Positions 1 to 6,247 of a stretch of 9,980 bases of DNA are shown in pieces; positions within the stretch are counted from its first letter, which is position 1; every line of letters begins with the position of its first letter. Under the pieces are notes generated by a model. The model made no database searches. It saw only the letters and a program-made list of their open reading frames with translations, and was not told where the DNA came from. A program made the translations under genes and the position numbers. The stretch covers positions 1 to 9,980 of the forward strand of contig CAYOBW010000274.1 of the NCBI GenBank assembly GCA_964402115.1. The letters are read 5' to 3'. This stretch comes from CAYOBW01 sp964402115 (lineage in GTDB: Bacteria; Verrucomicrobiota; Kiritimatiellia; UBA8416; CAYOBW01).

Positions 1-152
1 GCAAGCGGATGTCGCAAATCGCTTGTGACCGCATTCGTGCAAGGTTACATTGCCCATAGACCCCGGACGGCTCCGCTGTCGCGGGGGTGAAGAAGAGCGA
101 GAAGTCGGCGGATGGCCGTATTTGCAGAATCGAGGCGGCTCATACAGATGTT

Positions 153-920
153 ATGAAAGAGATGACATACATACTCGCCAGCGTGCTAGCCGTGGCCTGT
201 TGCCATGCGTTCGCGTACAACTCCAATCATGGCCCATTTGCCGACGATGCCAAGGTCGCGCGCGTCATGCTTTCCGAACTCATCCAAGAGCCTTATGCCG
301 ATGACACGACCGCCACCACGTGCTACGCGTTTCGCATCCCCAATCAGAAGGAGTCTCGACTCAATCTCGTTTGGAAAGCGAACGAGTGGTTCGCTGATCT
401 CGTCCTTCAGGGACAAACAGTTCTGAAGCCAACAGCGTTCAGCGACTTCGGCGCCATTGGAGGACTGGCTGCCTACTCTGCCGATCTCAATCAAGATCGA
501 GTAGATGACTTTGTCGTCTACTCGTATTCAGGTGGCTGTGGCCTCGCGTGTGGGTACTGCAACGTTGCCTTCATTCTCTCCTCGGGCGAAACATATACCG
601 TCACTACGGTCACAACCCTTTTTCCTGACGAGAGTGATTTCATAGTTGTCGACAAGAAACTCTACTTCATCCATACCTCGTTTCTCGGCGTCGATGAGTG
701 TAAGGACGGCAGAAATCACAATTTCTGGATCTATAACCTCCTCGCCTTCGGTAAGGATGGGGTCAAGGTGAAAAACGGCGCTCACTCTGCGTTCCCGAAA
801 CTGATATGGTACACGTTTAAACCAAACCATACCGAAACCACGATCATTACAGATGAGCAGAAGGCCATACTCAGGGAGGAGTCACTGACCTGCATCTTCT
901 GGAAGAAGGAAGATCCATAA
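153..920 (+). CDS. Exported FG-GAP/VCBS-like protein of unknown function
   Basis: I do not recognise a named family; the 255-residue product looks like a secreted or periplasmic protein. The ATG at 153 gives MKEM followed by a hydrophobic stretch and a CCHAFA/YNSN junction that fits a type I signal peptide cleaved after residue ~21 (A-x-A). An in-frame GTG at 87 would add 22 polar residues in front of that signal and is therefore rejected. Residues 111-120 read DLNQDRVDDF, the Asp/Asn-spaced calcium-binding-type loop seen in FG-GAP/VCBS proteins, followed by a Cys-rich CGLACGYC (129-136) that could form disulfides outside the cytoplasm. The rest alternates short beta-like segments, consistent with a small beta-propeller or sandwich piece. 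The base composition is much lower in GC (sampled lines 43-47%) than the other genes, suggesting recent transfer. No good Shine-Dalgarno is visible, so the exact start (153 or 162) is uncertain. Confidence 0.7.
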   Translation: MKEMTYILASVLAVACCHAFAYNSNHGPFADDAKVARVMLSELIQEPYADDTTATTCYAFRIPNQKESRLNLVWKANEWFADLVLQGQTVLKPTAFSDFGAIGGLAAYSADLNQDRVDDFVVYSYSGGCGLACGYCNVAFILSSGETYTVTTVTTLFPDESDFIVVDKKLYFIHTSFLGVDECKDGRNHNFWIYNLLAFGKDGVKVKNGAHSAFPKLIWYTFKPNHTETTIITDEQKAILREESLTCIFWKKEDP

Positions 921-933
921 CAATCCATTGAAG

Positions 934-950
934 GGTACGGCGTACCGCCG
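934..950. repeat. Small nested palindrome after the first gene
   Basis: Two overlapping palindromes lie 14-30 bp after the stop codon: GGTACG-G-CGTACC (934-946) and CGGCG-TAC-CGCCG (938-950). They are mutually exclusive as RNA hairpins. No T-run follows, so a classical intrinsic terminator is not supported; this may be the edge of a repetitive intergenic element that continues to about 1110. Confidence 0.4.
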
Positions 951-1002
951 ACCGTTAGTGGTGGCGTTCTGCAGGAGGAAGATGGAGGGATTCCGGAGTA
1001 CA

Positions 1003-1109
1003 TCGTCCTCGTCCTCAGTGAGCGCAGCGAACGGTCCTCGTCCTCGTCCTCGAAGACGGCGAGGCGATTCGAGGACGAGGACGAGAACGACGACGACGAC
1101 GAGGACGAG
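1003..1109. repeat. Low-complexity CTCGTC/GACGAG inverted repeat
   Basis: The left half is made of CTCGTC-type hexamers and the right half of GACGAG/GACGAC units. The core arms are 1035-1054 (ending CCTCGAA) and 1068-1087 (starting TTCGAGG): about 20 bp with one mismatch around a 13-base loop. Outer arms CTCGTCCTC (1008-1016) and GAGGACGAG (1101-1109) also pair, giving a roughly 100-base imperfect cruciform. The arms read as Ser/Asp/Arg-rich low-complexity peptides in every frame, so I do not call a gene here. As RNA it would form a long stable hairpin. Similar hexamer palindromes occur dispersed in genomes of the PVC group as far as I recall; that cannot be confirmed from one copy. Confidence 0.75.
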
Positions 1110-1114
1110 TGGGG

Positions 1115-1165
1115 ATGCGTTGATTGGGCGGGCCGTTCAGGAAAGGACGATCATAATCGACGCAT
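1115..1165 (+). promoter_or_regulatory. Inverted repeat in the leader of the DUF6504-like gene
   Basis: ATGCGTTGATT (1115-1125) and AATCGACGCAT (1155-1165) are inverted arms of 11 bp with one non-identical position that is a G-U pair in RNA, separated by 29 bases. The right arm ends one base before the purine-rich GAGAGGG (1166-1172) next to the ATG at 1175. It could be a two-armed operator or a leader hairpin that affects initiation. No matching terminator/antiterminator pair or known riboswitch is recognisable. Confidence 0.35.
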
Positions 1166-1174
1166 GAGAGGGCG

Positions 1175-1519
1175 ATGAACGAGGAATTCGTCAGCGAGAG
1201 CCTCAAGCCCGTGACGGCGACATTCGACACGGCGCGCATGGCGAGGGGCGAGCCCGGGCTGCCCGGTGCCTTCACCTGGCGCGACCGGACGATCAGGATC
1301 GTGCGCGTGCAGCGGGAGTGGCGGGAAACCGGCCCCTGCCATCACGGCAGCGGCGAGCAGTATGTCCGCAAGCACTGGTACGAGGTCGAGGACGACAACG
1401 GACGCCTGCTGAAGATCTACTTCCAGCGCCAGGCGAAAGGATGGCAGGCGCAGGCGCGGTGGACACTGTTCAGCGTGGCGGAGAAGGGGCCGACACCAGC
1501 TTTCGATGCCATGTCCTGA
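1175..1519 (+). CDS. Small cytoplasmic protein, probably DUF6504-like
   Basis: A 114-residue soluble protein without signal peptide or membrane segment. Residues ~33-90 hold a compact beta-rich core: FTWRDRTIRIVRVQREWRET, then HHGSGEQYVRKHWYEVE and LLKIYFQRQ, ending with a basic/aromatic RWTLFSV. The W-R-E-T...HG...YVRKHW pattern is what I associate with DUF6504-type proteins, some of which are encoded beside the mutagenic translesion genes imuA/imuB in other bacteria; no such neighbours are present here, so no function is inferred. The ATG at 1175 is chosen because it follows GAGAGGG closely (only two bases away, tighter than usual) and because residues 1-30 are not part of the core. A four-codon frame starting at 1164 ends in a TGA that overlaps this ATG, probably by chance. 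The gene points toward the zinc-ribbon gene at 1604. Confidence 0.75.
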   Translation: MNEEFVSESLKPVTATFDTARMARGEPGLPGAFTWRDRTIRIVRVQREWRETGPCHHGSGEQYVRKHWYEVEDDNGRLLKIYFQRQAKGWQAQARWTLFSVAEKGPTPAFDAMS

Positions 1520-1522
1520 AGG

Positions 1523-1549
1523 CCCCGCCTTCGCCAGCGTATGGCGGGG
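1523..1549. terminator. Hairpin between convergent genes
   Basis: CCCCGCC (1523-1529) and GGCGGGG (1543-1549) form a perfect 7-bp GC stem with a 13-base loop, starting 4 bases after the stop at 1519 and lying 54 bases beyond the stop of the opposing gene. It could end transcription from the left, but no T-run follows on either strand, so Rho-independent termination is only possible. The sequence (CGCCTTCGCC...GGCGGGG) also resembles dispersed palindromes seen in many PVC and candidate-phyla genomes, so it may be a repeat copy. Confidence 0.4.
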
Positions 1550-1603
1550 GCAAGCCGAGATTGAACAGCGGGAGCGGCGCGCGGCTGGCGTGCCGGGTGG
1601 GGA

Positions 1604-1918
1604 TCAACGGCCCCGTGTGATCGTCACGCCGCTGATCGTCGCGCCGCCGGCCGTTACCCCTTGGATCGTCACCCCGCCGGCCGTCACCCCTTGGATCGTC
1701 GCGCCCCAAGGGCCTCTTGAAGACGCCTGCCACGCGGCTCCGTGCTCCAGGTATTGCCCGTAGTAGTAGGCCAGCGCCGACAGCTTCCCGGCTGGCAGGG
1801 GCGCATGCCCGACCTTCTCCATGAAACACGTCTCGCAAGCCACCCCTCCATTGCGCGGCAGCAAGGCGAAGCGGGGAGCATTGATCCGGCCGCAAAACGG
1901 GCAACGTTTCATTTCCAT
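1604..1918 (-). CDS. Small zinc-ribbon protein with pentapeptide-repeat tail
   Basis: A 104-residue protein. It opens with MEMKRCPFCG: Cys6-x2-Cys9 and Cys28-x2-Cys31 make a four-cysteine zinc ribbon. A short central segment (residues ~42-62, rich in Leu/Ala/Tyr, AYYYGQYLEHG) is probably helical. From residue ~72 the chain consists of five-residue units of the form G-[AV]-T-[IA]-x (GATIQ, GVTAG, GVTIQ, GVTAG, GATIS, GVTIT) and stops after TRGR. The start is well fixed: AGGAGG lies 8 bases before the ATG on the minus strand. It is divergent from the TPR/glycosyltransferase fusion gene (164 bp between starts) and convergent with the DUF6504-like gene. Function unknown; a zinc ribbon alone may bind nucleic acid or protein. 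The tail is not the standard A(D/N)LxX pentapeptide family and may be a recent repeat expansion. Confidence 0.75.
   Translation of the reverse strand: MEMKRCPFCGRINAPRFALLPRNGGVACETCFMEKVGHAPLPAGKLSALAYYYGQYLEHGAAWQASSRGPWGATIQGVTAGGVTIQGVTAGGATISGVTITRGR
1619..1708. repeat. Six-copy 15-bp tandem repeat inside the zinc-ribbon gene
   Basis: Units start at 1619, 1634, 1649, 1664, 1679 and 1694. Units 2, 4 and 6 begin GATCGTC and units 3 and 5 begin GGCCGT and end ACCCCTTG, so the array is also a 30-bp repeat (1634-1663 against 1664-1693, differing at only 3 of 30 positions). The unit length is a multiple of three, so each added or lost copy keeps the frame and alters the protein by one pentapeptide. 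This looks like a slippage-prone coding minisatellite. Confidence 0.8.
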
Positions 1919-1926
1919 GGTTCCAG

Positions 1927-1932
1927 CCTCCT
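1927..1932 (-). promoter_or_regulatory. Shine-Dalgarno fixing the zinc-ribbon start
   Basis: The minus strand reads AGGAGG with an 8-base spacer before the ATG at 1918. This full-consensus site decides the start, because the open frame extends upstream to 2410 on this strand without any other initiation signal and into the opposing gene. Confidence 0.8.
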
Positions 1933-1983
1933 GCGGTAGACAACCTGCCCGCGCTCGTGTAACCTCCCCGGCATACACTGCGA

Positions 1984-2037
1984 ATACGCGCTCGTATCCG
2001 CCCGGGTGGCCGCCCGGCCAGGCGCCAAGCCTGACCG
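1984..2037. other. Cluster of three small palindromes in a divergent control region
   Basis: Between the divergent zinc-ribbon and fusion genes lie ATACG-CGCT-CGTAT (1984-1997), a CCGGG/CCCGG pair just after it (about 2002-2017), and CGGCCAGGC-GCCAA-GCCTGACCG (2015-2037; one mismatch in nine). They may be operator sites or leader hairpins for the fusion gene. I could not assign convincing -35/-10 boxes in this GC-rich stretch. Confidence 0.35.
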
Positions 2038-2082
2038 CGAAAGCAGCGGACGAAAGCAGGATGATTCTAAGATCGGCGCCAG

Positions 2083-4773
2083 ATGAACTCAAGACCGAAT
2101 TCCTACGGGTGGCGGCACGACGGCATGGTCGCGGCGGGGCTGGCCTCCGCTGGGTCCGGCTGCGCAGACACGAGCTGGCTCGCCTGGCGGCGGCGCATGG
2201 AGGCGTTCGATGCGGACCGCGTCCGGCGCCTCCTGGCCCTGACCGAGGAGGCGGGGCAGGCGCATGCCTGGGACCGCGCCGAGAACGCGGCACGTGAAGC
2301 CCTGCAACTGGCGCCCCAGAACCCGGCCTGTCACCAGGCGCTGGGCAACCTGTTCCTCGCCGCCGGCCGGGCCGAAGACGCGCTGTCTGCCCATGAGCGG
2401 GCCCTGGCACTGGCCCCCGGTGCGCCGGGCATCCTGAACAACCTGGGCGCTGCCTGGCACGCCCTGGCCGACTGGCGGCGCGCCGCCGACCACTTCACGG
2501 CCGCCCTGCGCGCGGACCCCGAACTCCCAGCCGCGCACGTCAACCTCGGCATCCTCCGTCTGCTGCAGGGCGACTACCGCTCCGGCTGGCCGCATTACGA
2601 GTGGCGGCTGCGGATGCCACCGGGTCGGCCCCCCCGCGCTTCCAGCCCGCTCCCGGCCCGCCTGCGGGGCCGGCCGCGCCGTCTTGTGCTCGACGCCGAG
2701 CAGGGGCTCGGCGATACCATTCAGATGGCGCGCCTGGCCCGCGAGCTGACCGCCCGCGGGTACGAGGTCGTGCTGCGCTGCCAGGCCGCCCTGGTGCCGC
2801 TGCTGCGCCAGGCCCGGCTGGCCGCCGAGGTTCGGGCGATCGCGTCCGAGGCGTCGGAGGCCGCCGCCGGCACGCCCCTGCTGAGCCTGCCCGGCCTGCT
2901 GGGCGTGCGCCCCGGCGCCATTCCCGGCGGGGTGCCGTACGTGGTGGCCGAGCCCCGGCGCGTGGCGCGCTGGAGGCGGGAACTCGCCCTGCTGCGCGGC
3001 CTGCGCGTGGGCATCGTCTGGCAGGGCAATCCGGCCGCCCCCAACGATGCCACGCGCTCCATCCCACTCGCGGCCTTTGCGCCGCTGGCGCTGCCCGGCG
3101 TGTCGCTGATCAGCCTCCAACATGGCTGCGGCCTGGACCAGCTCGCCGGTCCGGCCGGCATCGCCGTGCCGCTGGTGAACCCCGGCAGCGCCCTGGACGC
3201 CGATGGCGCGTTTCTCGACACGGCCGCGGTTCTGCGCAACGTGGACCTGCTCGTCACCTGCGACACGGCCGTCGCGCACCTGGCGGGCGCCATGGGTGTG
3301 CCCGTGTGGCTGGCGCTCTCGGTGGCGCCGCACTGGACCTGGATGCTCGATCGCGAGGACTCGCCATGGTATCCCAGCGTCAGGCTCTTCCGCCAGACGC
3401 GGCGTGGCGACTGGGCGACCGTGTTCGCGCGCATGGCCCGCGAGCTGGCGGCTCTCGCACATCCCGTGAGCCTGAACACGGCAGCGTCGGCCGCGGAACG
3501 CGCCGCGCCGCCCGCGGTTTCCCTCGTGCGTGCGACGCGCGGATGGCTGCTGGCCCCGGCCGCGGACGTCTACGTCGGCCGTGCCTTGCTGCGCTACGGA
3601 GAGTATTCCGAGCAGGAGTCGGAACTGCTGGGCGCCTACCTCCGCCCGGGCGACGTGGCCGTGGATGTCGGGGCGCACGTCGGGGCGCTGACGCTCGCGC
3701 TGGCGCAGCGCGTCGGCGCGACGGGGGCCGTGTTCGCGTTCGAGCCGCAGAAGCCGCTCTGCCGGCTGCTCGCCGCCAACGTGGCGTTGAACGGGCTCGC
3801 CAACGTGACCTGCCTGGCAGCCGCCGCGGGCGCCCGGGCCGGCCGGCGGCGCCTGCCGGCGCTCGACTACGCGCGCGAGGGCAACTTCGGCGGAGTCGCG
3901 CTGGGCGGCGGCGCCGGGCCGTACGTGCGCGTCCGGCGCATCGACAGCCTCCGCCTGCGCGCCTGCCGCCTCATCAAGATCGATGTCGAGGGCATGGAGG
4001 CCGACGTCGTGCGCGGCGCGACCGCGACCATCGCGCGGCACCGCCCGATCCTCTACGTGGAGGCCGACCGGGCGAAGAGCACCCCGGCGCTGCTCCGCCT
4101 GCTGCGGAGGCTGGGCTACCGGCTCTACCTGCACCTGCCCCCGCTGGTGCAACCGCGGAGTGACGGCGACGCGATTCCGGACGCCACCCCCGCGCTTGTG
4201 TCCGTCAACCTCCTGTGCCTGCCCGCGGGCGAACCGTGCCGCGCGGAGGGGTTGCGGGCCGTCCACGGCGACGAAGACTGGGCGACTGTGCTGGAACGGG
4301 TGCGGGGCGCGCCCCTGCCGCCCGTCGCACCGGCCGCGCGCGGGGCGGCGCCGCTGTTCGCGCCCGTGACCCCGGCGGAGTTGCTGGACCGGATCAGCGT
4401 GCTCGAACTGAAGGCGGCGCGCTTGCCGGAGCCCGCGCTGCGCGCGCGAGCCGCGGCCCGGCGGGCGGAGCTGGAGGCGGTCAGCCGCGACCTGGCGCCC
4501 CTGCCGGCTGCGGTCACCCGCGCGCTGGCGGCGCTCCGCGAGGTGAACGCCAGGCTGTGGGACGCCGAGAACGGCATCCGGCAGTGCGAGGCGGACGGCG
4601 TCTTCGCCGCGCCGTTCGTCGTGCTGGCGCGCTCCATCGTGCGCCTGAACGATAAACGCGCGCGCCTGAAGACGCGCATCAACGCCCTGTGCGGCGCCGC
4701 CGACAACGACGACAAAGGGTATACCAGCCAGCAGCCTACAGCTTGCGCAGGTGCGAGGGCGGGATGCGCATGA
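2083..4773 (+). CDS. TPR - GT9-like glycosyltransferase - FkbM methyltransferase - DUF6165 fusion
   Basis: An 896-residue multidomain protein, likely acting on a surface polysaccharide or glycoprotein. Residues ~44-170 are about three to four TPR helices (ALGNLFLAAGRAEDAL, NNLGAAWHALADWRRA, VNLGILRLLQGDY). Residues ~198-460 are a glycosyltransferase of the GT9 type often fused to TPRs: DAEQGLGDTIQMARLA (204-219), GIVWQGNP (310-317), DTAAVLRNVDLLVTCDTAVAHLAGA (residues 379-403) and SPWYPSVRLFRQ (427-438). Residues ~500-690 are an FkbM-type SAM methyltransferase: AVDVGAHVG (526-534), FAFEP (551-555), IKIDVEGMEADVV (631-643). Residues ~759-870 match DUF6165: TPAELLDRISVLELKAAR, VNARLWDAENGIRQCE, ARSIVRLNDKRARLK. 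No signal peptide or membrane segment, so cytoplasmic. The start is uncertain: no Shine-Dalgarno precedes 2083, and in-frame ATGs at 2125 or 2197 (just before the TPRs) are alternatives. The last 26 residues are unlike DUF6165 and run 38 bp into the end of rpoN. Confidence 0.9.
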   Translation: MNSRPNSYGWRHDGMVAAGLASAGSGCADTSWLAWRRRMEAFDADRVRRLLALTEEAGQAHAWDRAENAAREALQLAPQNPACHQALGNLFLAAGRAEDALSAHERALALAPGAPGILNNLGAAWHALADWRRAADHFTAALRADPELPAAHVNLGILRLLQGDYRSGWPHYEWRLRMPPGRPPRASSPLPARLRGRPRRLVLDAEQGLGDTIQMARLARELTARGYEVVLRCQAALVPLLRQARLAAEVRAIASEASEAAAGTPLLSLPGLLGVRPGAIPGGVPYVVAEPRRVARWRRELALLRGLRVGIVWQGNPAAPNDATRSIPLAAFAPLALPGVSLISLQHGCGLDQLAGPAGIAVPLVNPGSALDADGAFLDTAAVLRNVDLLVTCDTAVAHLAGAMGVPVWLALSVAPHWTWMLDREDSPWYPSVRLFRQTRRGDWATVFARMARELAALAHPVSLNTAASAAERAAPPAVSLVRATRGWLLAPAADVYVGRALLRYGEYSEQESELLGAYLRPGDVAVDVGAHVGALTLALAQRVGATGAVFAFEPQKPLCRLLAANVALNGLANVTCLAAAAGARAGRRRLPALDYAREGNFGGVALGGGAGPYVRVRRIDSLRLRACRLIKIDVEGMEADVVRGATATIARHRPILYVEADRAKSTPALLRLLRRLGYRLYLHLPPLVQPRSDGDAIPDATPALVSVNLLCLPAGEPCRAEGLRAVHGDEDWATVLERVRGAPLPPVAPAARGAAPLFAPVTPAELLDRISVLELKAARLPEPALRARAAARRAELEAVSRDLAPLPAAVTRALAALREVNARLWDAENGIRQCEADGVFAAPFVVLARSIVRLNDKRARLKTRINALCGAADNDDKGYTSQQPTACAGARAGCA

Positions 4774-6169
4774 CGATCCGGTACTTGGCGACGGTGCGGC
4801 GGGCGATCGGCACGCCCTGGGACTTGAGCCGCTCGACGATTTCCTGGTCGGAAAGCGGGTTTGCCGGATCTTCGCGCCCGACCAGGTGGCTGAGCATGTC
4901 CTTGACCGCCTTGTTGGAAATCGTCGTGCCGTCCGCGGTGCGGATGCCCGGCGTGAAGAAGTACTTCAGCTCATACAGCCCCAGCGGCGTCTGCATGTAC
5001 TTGCCCGACACGGCCCGGCTCACCGTCGTTTCGTGCACGCCCACCTTGCTGGCCACTTCCGCCATCGTCAGCGGCCGCAGCTGCGAAACGCCGTGGTCGA
5101 GGAAGGCGATCTGGGCTTCGACAATCTCCGTGGCGATGCGGCGGATGGTCTTCTGGCGCTGGTGAATGCTTTTGATCAGGAACGCGCCGGAACGGATGCG
5201 CTCGCGGATGTACGACTTGACTTCGGCGGTGGTCGAGGGATCGCTCAGCAGCTTGCGGTAATGGTTGCTGATGCGCACGTGCGGCAGCTGGTCATCGTCC
5301 AGGATGACGACGTACTTGCCGTCCACCTTCTGCACGACGACCTCGGGGAAGATGTACTCGGCCTCCTCGCTTGTGTAGCGCCGCCCCGGTTTCGGGTCCA
5401 GCGTCGCGATCAGCTTCGCCGCCTGCTGGACGTCCTCGACACGCACCTTGAGTGCACGCGCGATGTCGTTCAGACGGTGTTCGCCCAGGGCGTCGAGGTG
5501 GTCGTGCACGATGGCATGGGAGAGCGTATCCTGCTTGCCGAGGCGTTCGAGCTGGGCCAGCAGGCACTCGCGCAGGTTGCACGAGCCGATGCCGGTGGGG
5601 TGGAAATCCTGGATGACGGTGAGCACGTCCTCGAGGTGCTTGAGGTCGCAGTCGGCCGAGACGGCCAGCTCCTCCAGCTTCACGTTCAGGTACCCGTCGT
5701 CATCGATGCTGCCGATGATCATCTCCCCGATGCGCAGGTCGGCGTCGGACATGCCCCCCAGGTGCAGCTGATTCATCAGGTGCTCCTGCAGCGACTCGCG
5801 CTGCGGGAGCGAGTCGAGCAGGAACTGGTGTTTCTCCTGGTCCGCTTCGGAGTACGAGTTCTGCTGGAGGTCCTGGAAGAAGTAGTCGCGCCACTCCTCG
5901 TCGAGCTTGGCGATGGCCTCGAACTCCTTGTCGAAGTCCATCTCGTGGTGGTCTTCGGCCACGCCCGGGGCGCCCGGTTCGATCTCGACCGTCACCTGCG
6001 TCCCGCTGGGCACTTCCTCGATCGTCGGGTTTTGTTCGATTTCCTGCTGGATCATGGTGCGCAGTTCCATGATCGGCACCTGGAGCATCTCCAGCGACTG
6101 GCGAAGCTGGGGCGCCAGCACCATTTGGAGCTGCTGGCTCTGGGACAATGACATGGACTGATGCACCAT
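4736..6169 (-). CDS. rpoN: RNA polymerase sigma-54 factor RpoN
   Basis: A 477-residue sigma-54, the usual family length, that binds core polymerase and recognises -24/-12 promoters, opening them only with an AAA+ activator. Region I is the Gln/Leu-rich activator-responsive N-terminus (residues ~6-52, LSQSQQLQMVLAPQLRQSLEMLQ). An acidic region II (~60-110) follows, then the core-binding domain (~115-305, with DDGYLN and FHPTGIGSCNLRECLLAQL). The DNA-binding part holds the helix-turn-helix (368-390, MAEVASKVGVHETTVSRAV) and KYMQTPLGLYELKYFF (390-405). The RpoN box ARRTVAKYR is intact at 456-464. The first ATG is chosen because AGAGG lies 5 bases upstream; ATG6 lacks that spacing. The usual neighbours hpf and ptsN are absent. 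It is divergent from the MBL hydrolase and overlaps the fusion gene's 3' end by 38 bp. Confidence 0.97.
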   Translation of the reverse strand: MVHQSMSLSQSQQLQMVLAPQLRQSLEMLQVPIMELRTMIQQEIEQNPTIEEVPSGTQVTVEIEPGAPGVAEDHHEMDFDKEFEAIAKLDEEWRDYFFQDLQQNSYSEADQEKHQFLLDSLPQRESLQEHLMNQLHLGGMSDADLRIGEMIIGSIDDDGYLNVKLEELAVSADCDLKHLEDVLTVIQDFHPTGIGSCNLRECLLAQLERLGKQDTLSHAIVHDHLDALGEHRLNDIARALKVRVEDVQQAAKLIATLDPKPGRRYTSEEAEYIFPEVVVQKVDGKYVVILDDDQLPHVRISNHYRKLLSDPSTTAEVKSYIRERIRSGAFLIKSIHQRQKTIRRIATEIVEAQIAFLDHGVSQLRPLTMAEVASKVGVHETTVSRAVSGKYMQTPLGLYELKYFFTPGIRTADGTTISNKAVKDMLSHLVGREDPANPLSDQEIVERLKSQGVPIARRTVAKYRIVMRIPPSHLRKL

Positions 6170-6193
6170 AGACGCCTCTTCCTCGGAGGTGGT

Positions 6194-6221
6194 ACTGTAG
6201 ACGGCGCAACGGCATTCTCAA
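6194..6221 (-). promoter_or_regulatory. Possible sigma-70-type promoter of rpoN
   Basis: On the minus strand TTGAGA (6216-6221) and TACAGT (6194-6199) are separated by 16 bases, matching the -35/-10 consensus at 5/6 and 4/6 positions. It would place the transcript start about 18 bases before the ATG, just in front of the GAGGAAGAGG ribosome site. A weak-to-moderate match in a 78-bp divergent spacer. Confidence 0.35.
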
Positions 6222-6234
6222 GCAAATAGTGACC

Positions 6235-6242
6235 GGAGGGGG
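6235..6242 (+). promoter_or_regulatory. Strong Shine-Dalgarno supporting a GTG start
   Basis: GGAGGGGG is followed by a 5-base spacer and the GTG at 6248. This decides the non-ATG start of the MBL hydrolase, whose first beta strand (RLCVLASGSSGNC) begins immediately after it. Confidence 0.75.
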
Positions 6243-6247
6243 TATTC

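Noticed and set aside
87..152. Upstream GTG start adding 22 residues to the first gene
   Set aside because: It would bury the signal peptide behind a polar, low-quality segment and has no ribosome site; the ATG at 153 gives a normal exported N-terminus.
928..1167. Open frame of 79 codons on the plus strand
   Set aside because: It is mostly Ser/Arg/Thr low complexity translated from the CTCGTC/GACGAG repeat, with no domain.
1619..1708. CRISPR array
   Set aside because: Units are 15/30 bp tandem copies with no spacers and lie inside a coding frame; no cas gene is present.
1506..1763. Plus-strand open frame reading the 15-bp repeat as IVTP/IVAP pentapeptides
   Set aside because: The minus-strand gene has a full AGGAGG site and a zinc ribbon; the plus frame has neither and overlaps the end of the preceding gene.
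2089..4266. Minus-strand open frame of 725 codons opposite the fusion gene
   Set aside because: It is the antisense shadow of a GC-rich gene, rich in Gln/Arg/Gly/His with no recognisable motif, while the plus strand has four clear domains.
4751..6151. Plus-strand open frame of 466 codons opposite rpoN
   Set aside because: Antisense shadow; RpoN on the minus strand is unambiguous through its RpoN box and helix-turn-helix.
6170..6247. Sigma-54 (-24/-12) promoter near rpoN
   Set aside because: No GG-N10-GC pair with the expected TGGCAC/TTGC context could be found by eye in this spacer.
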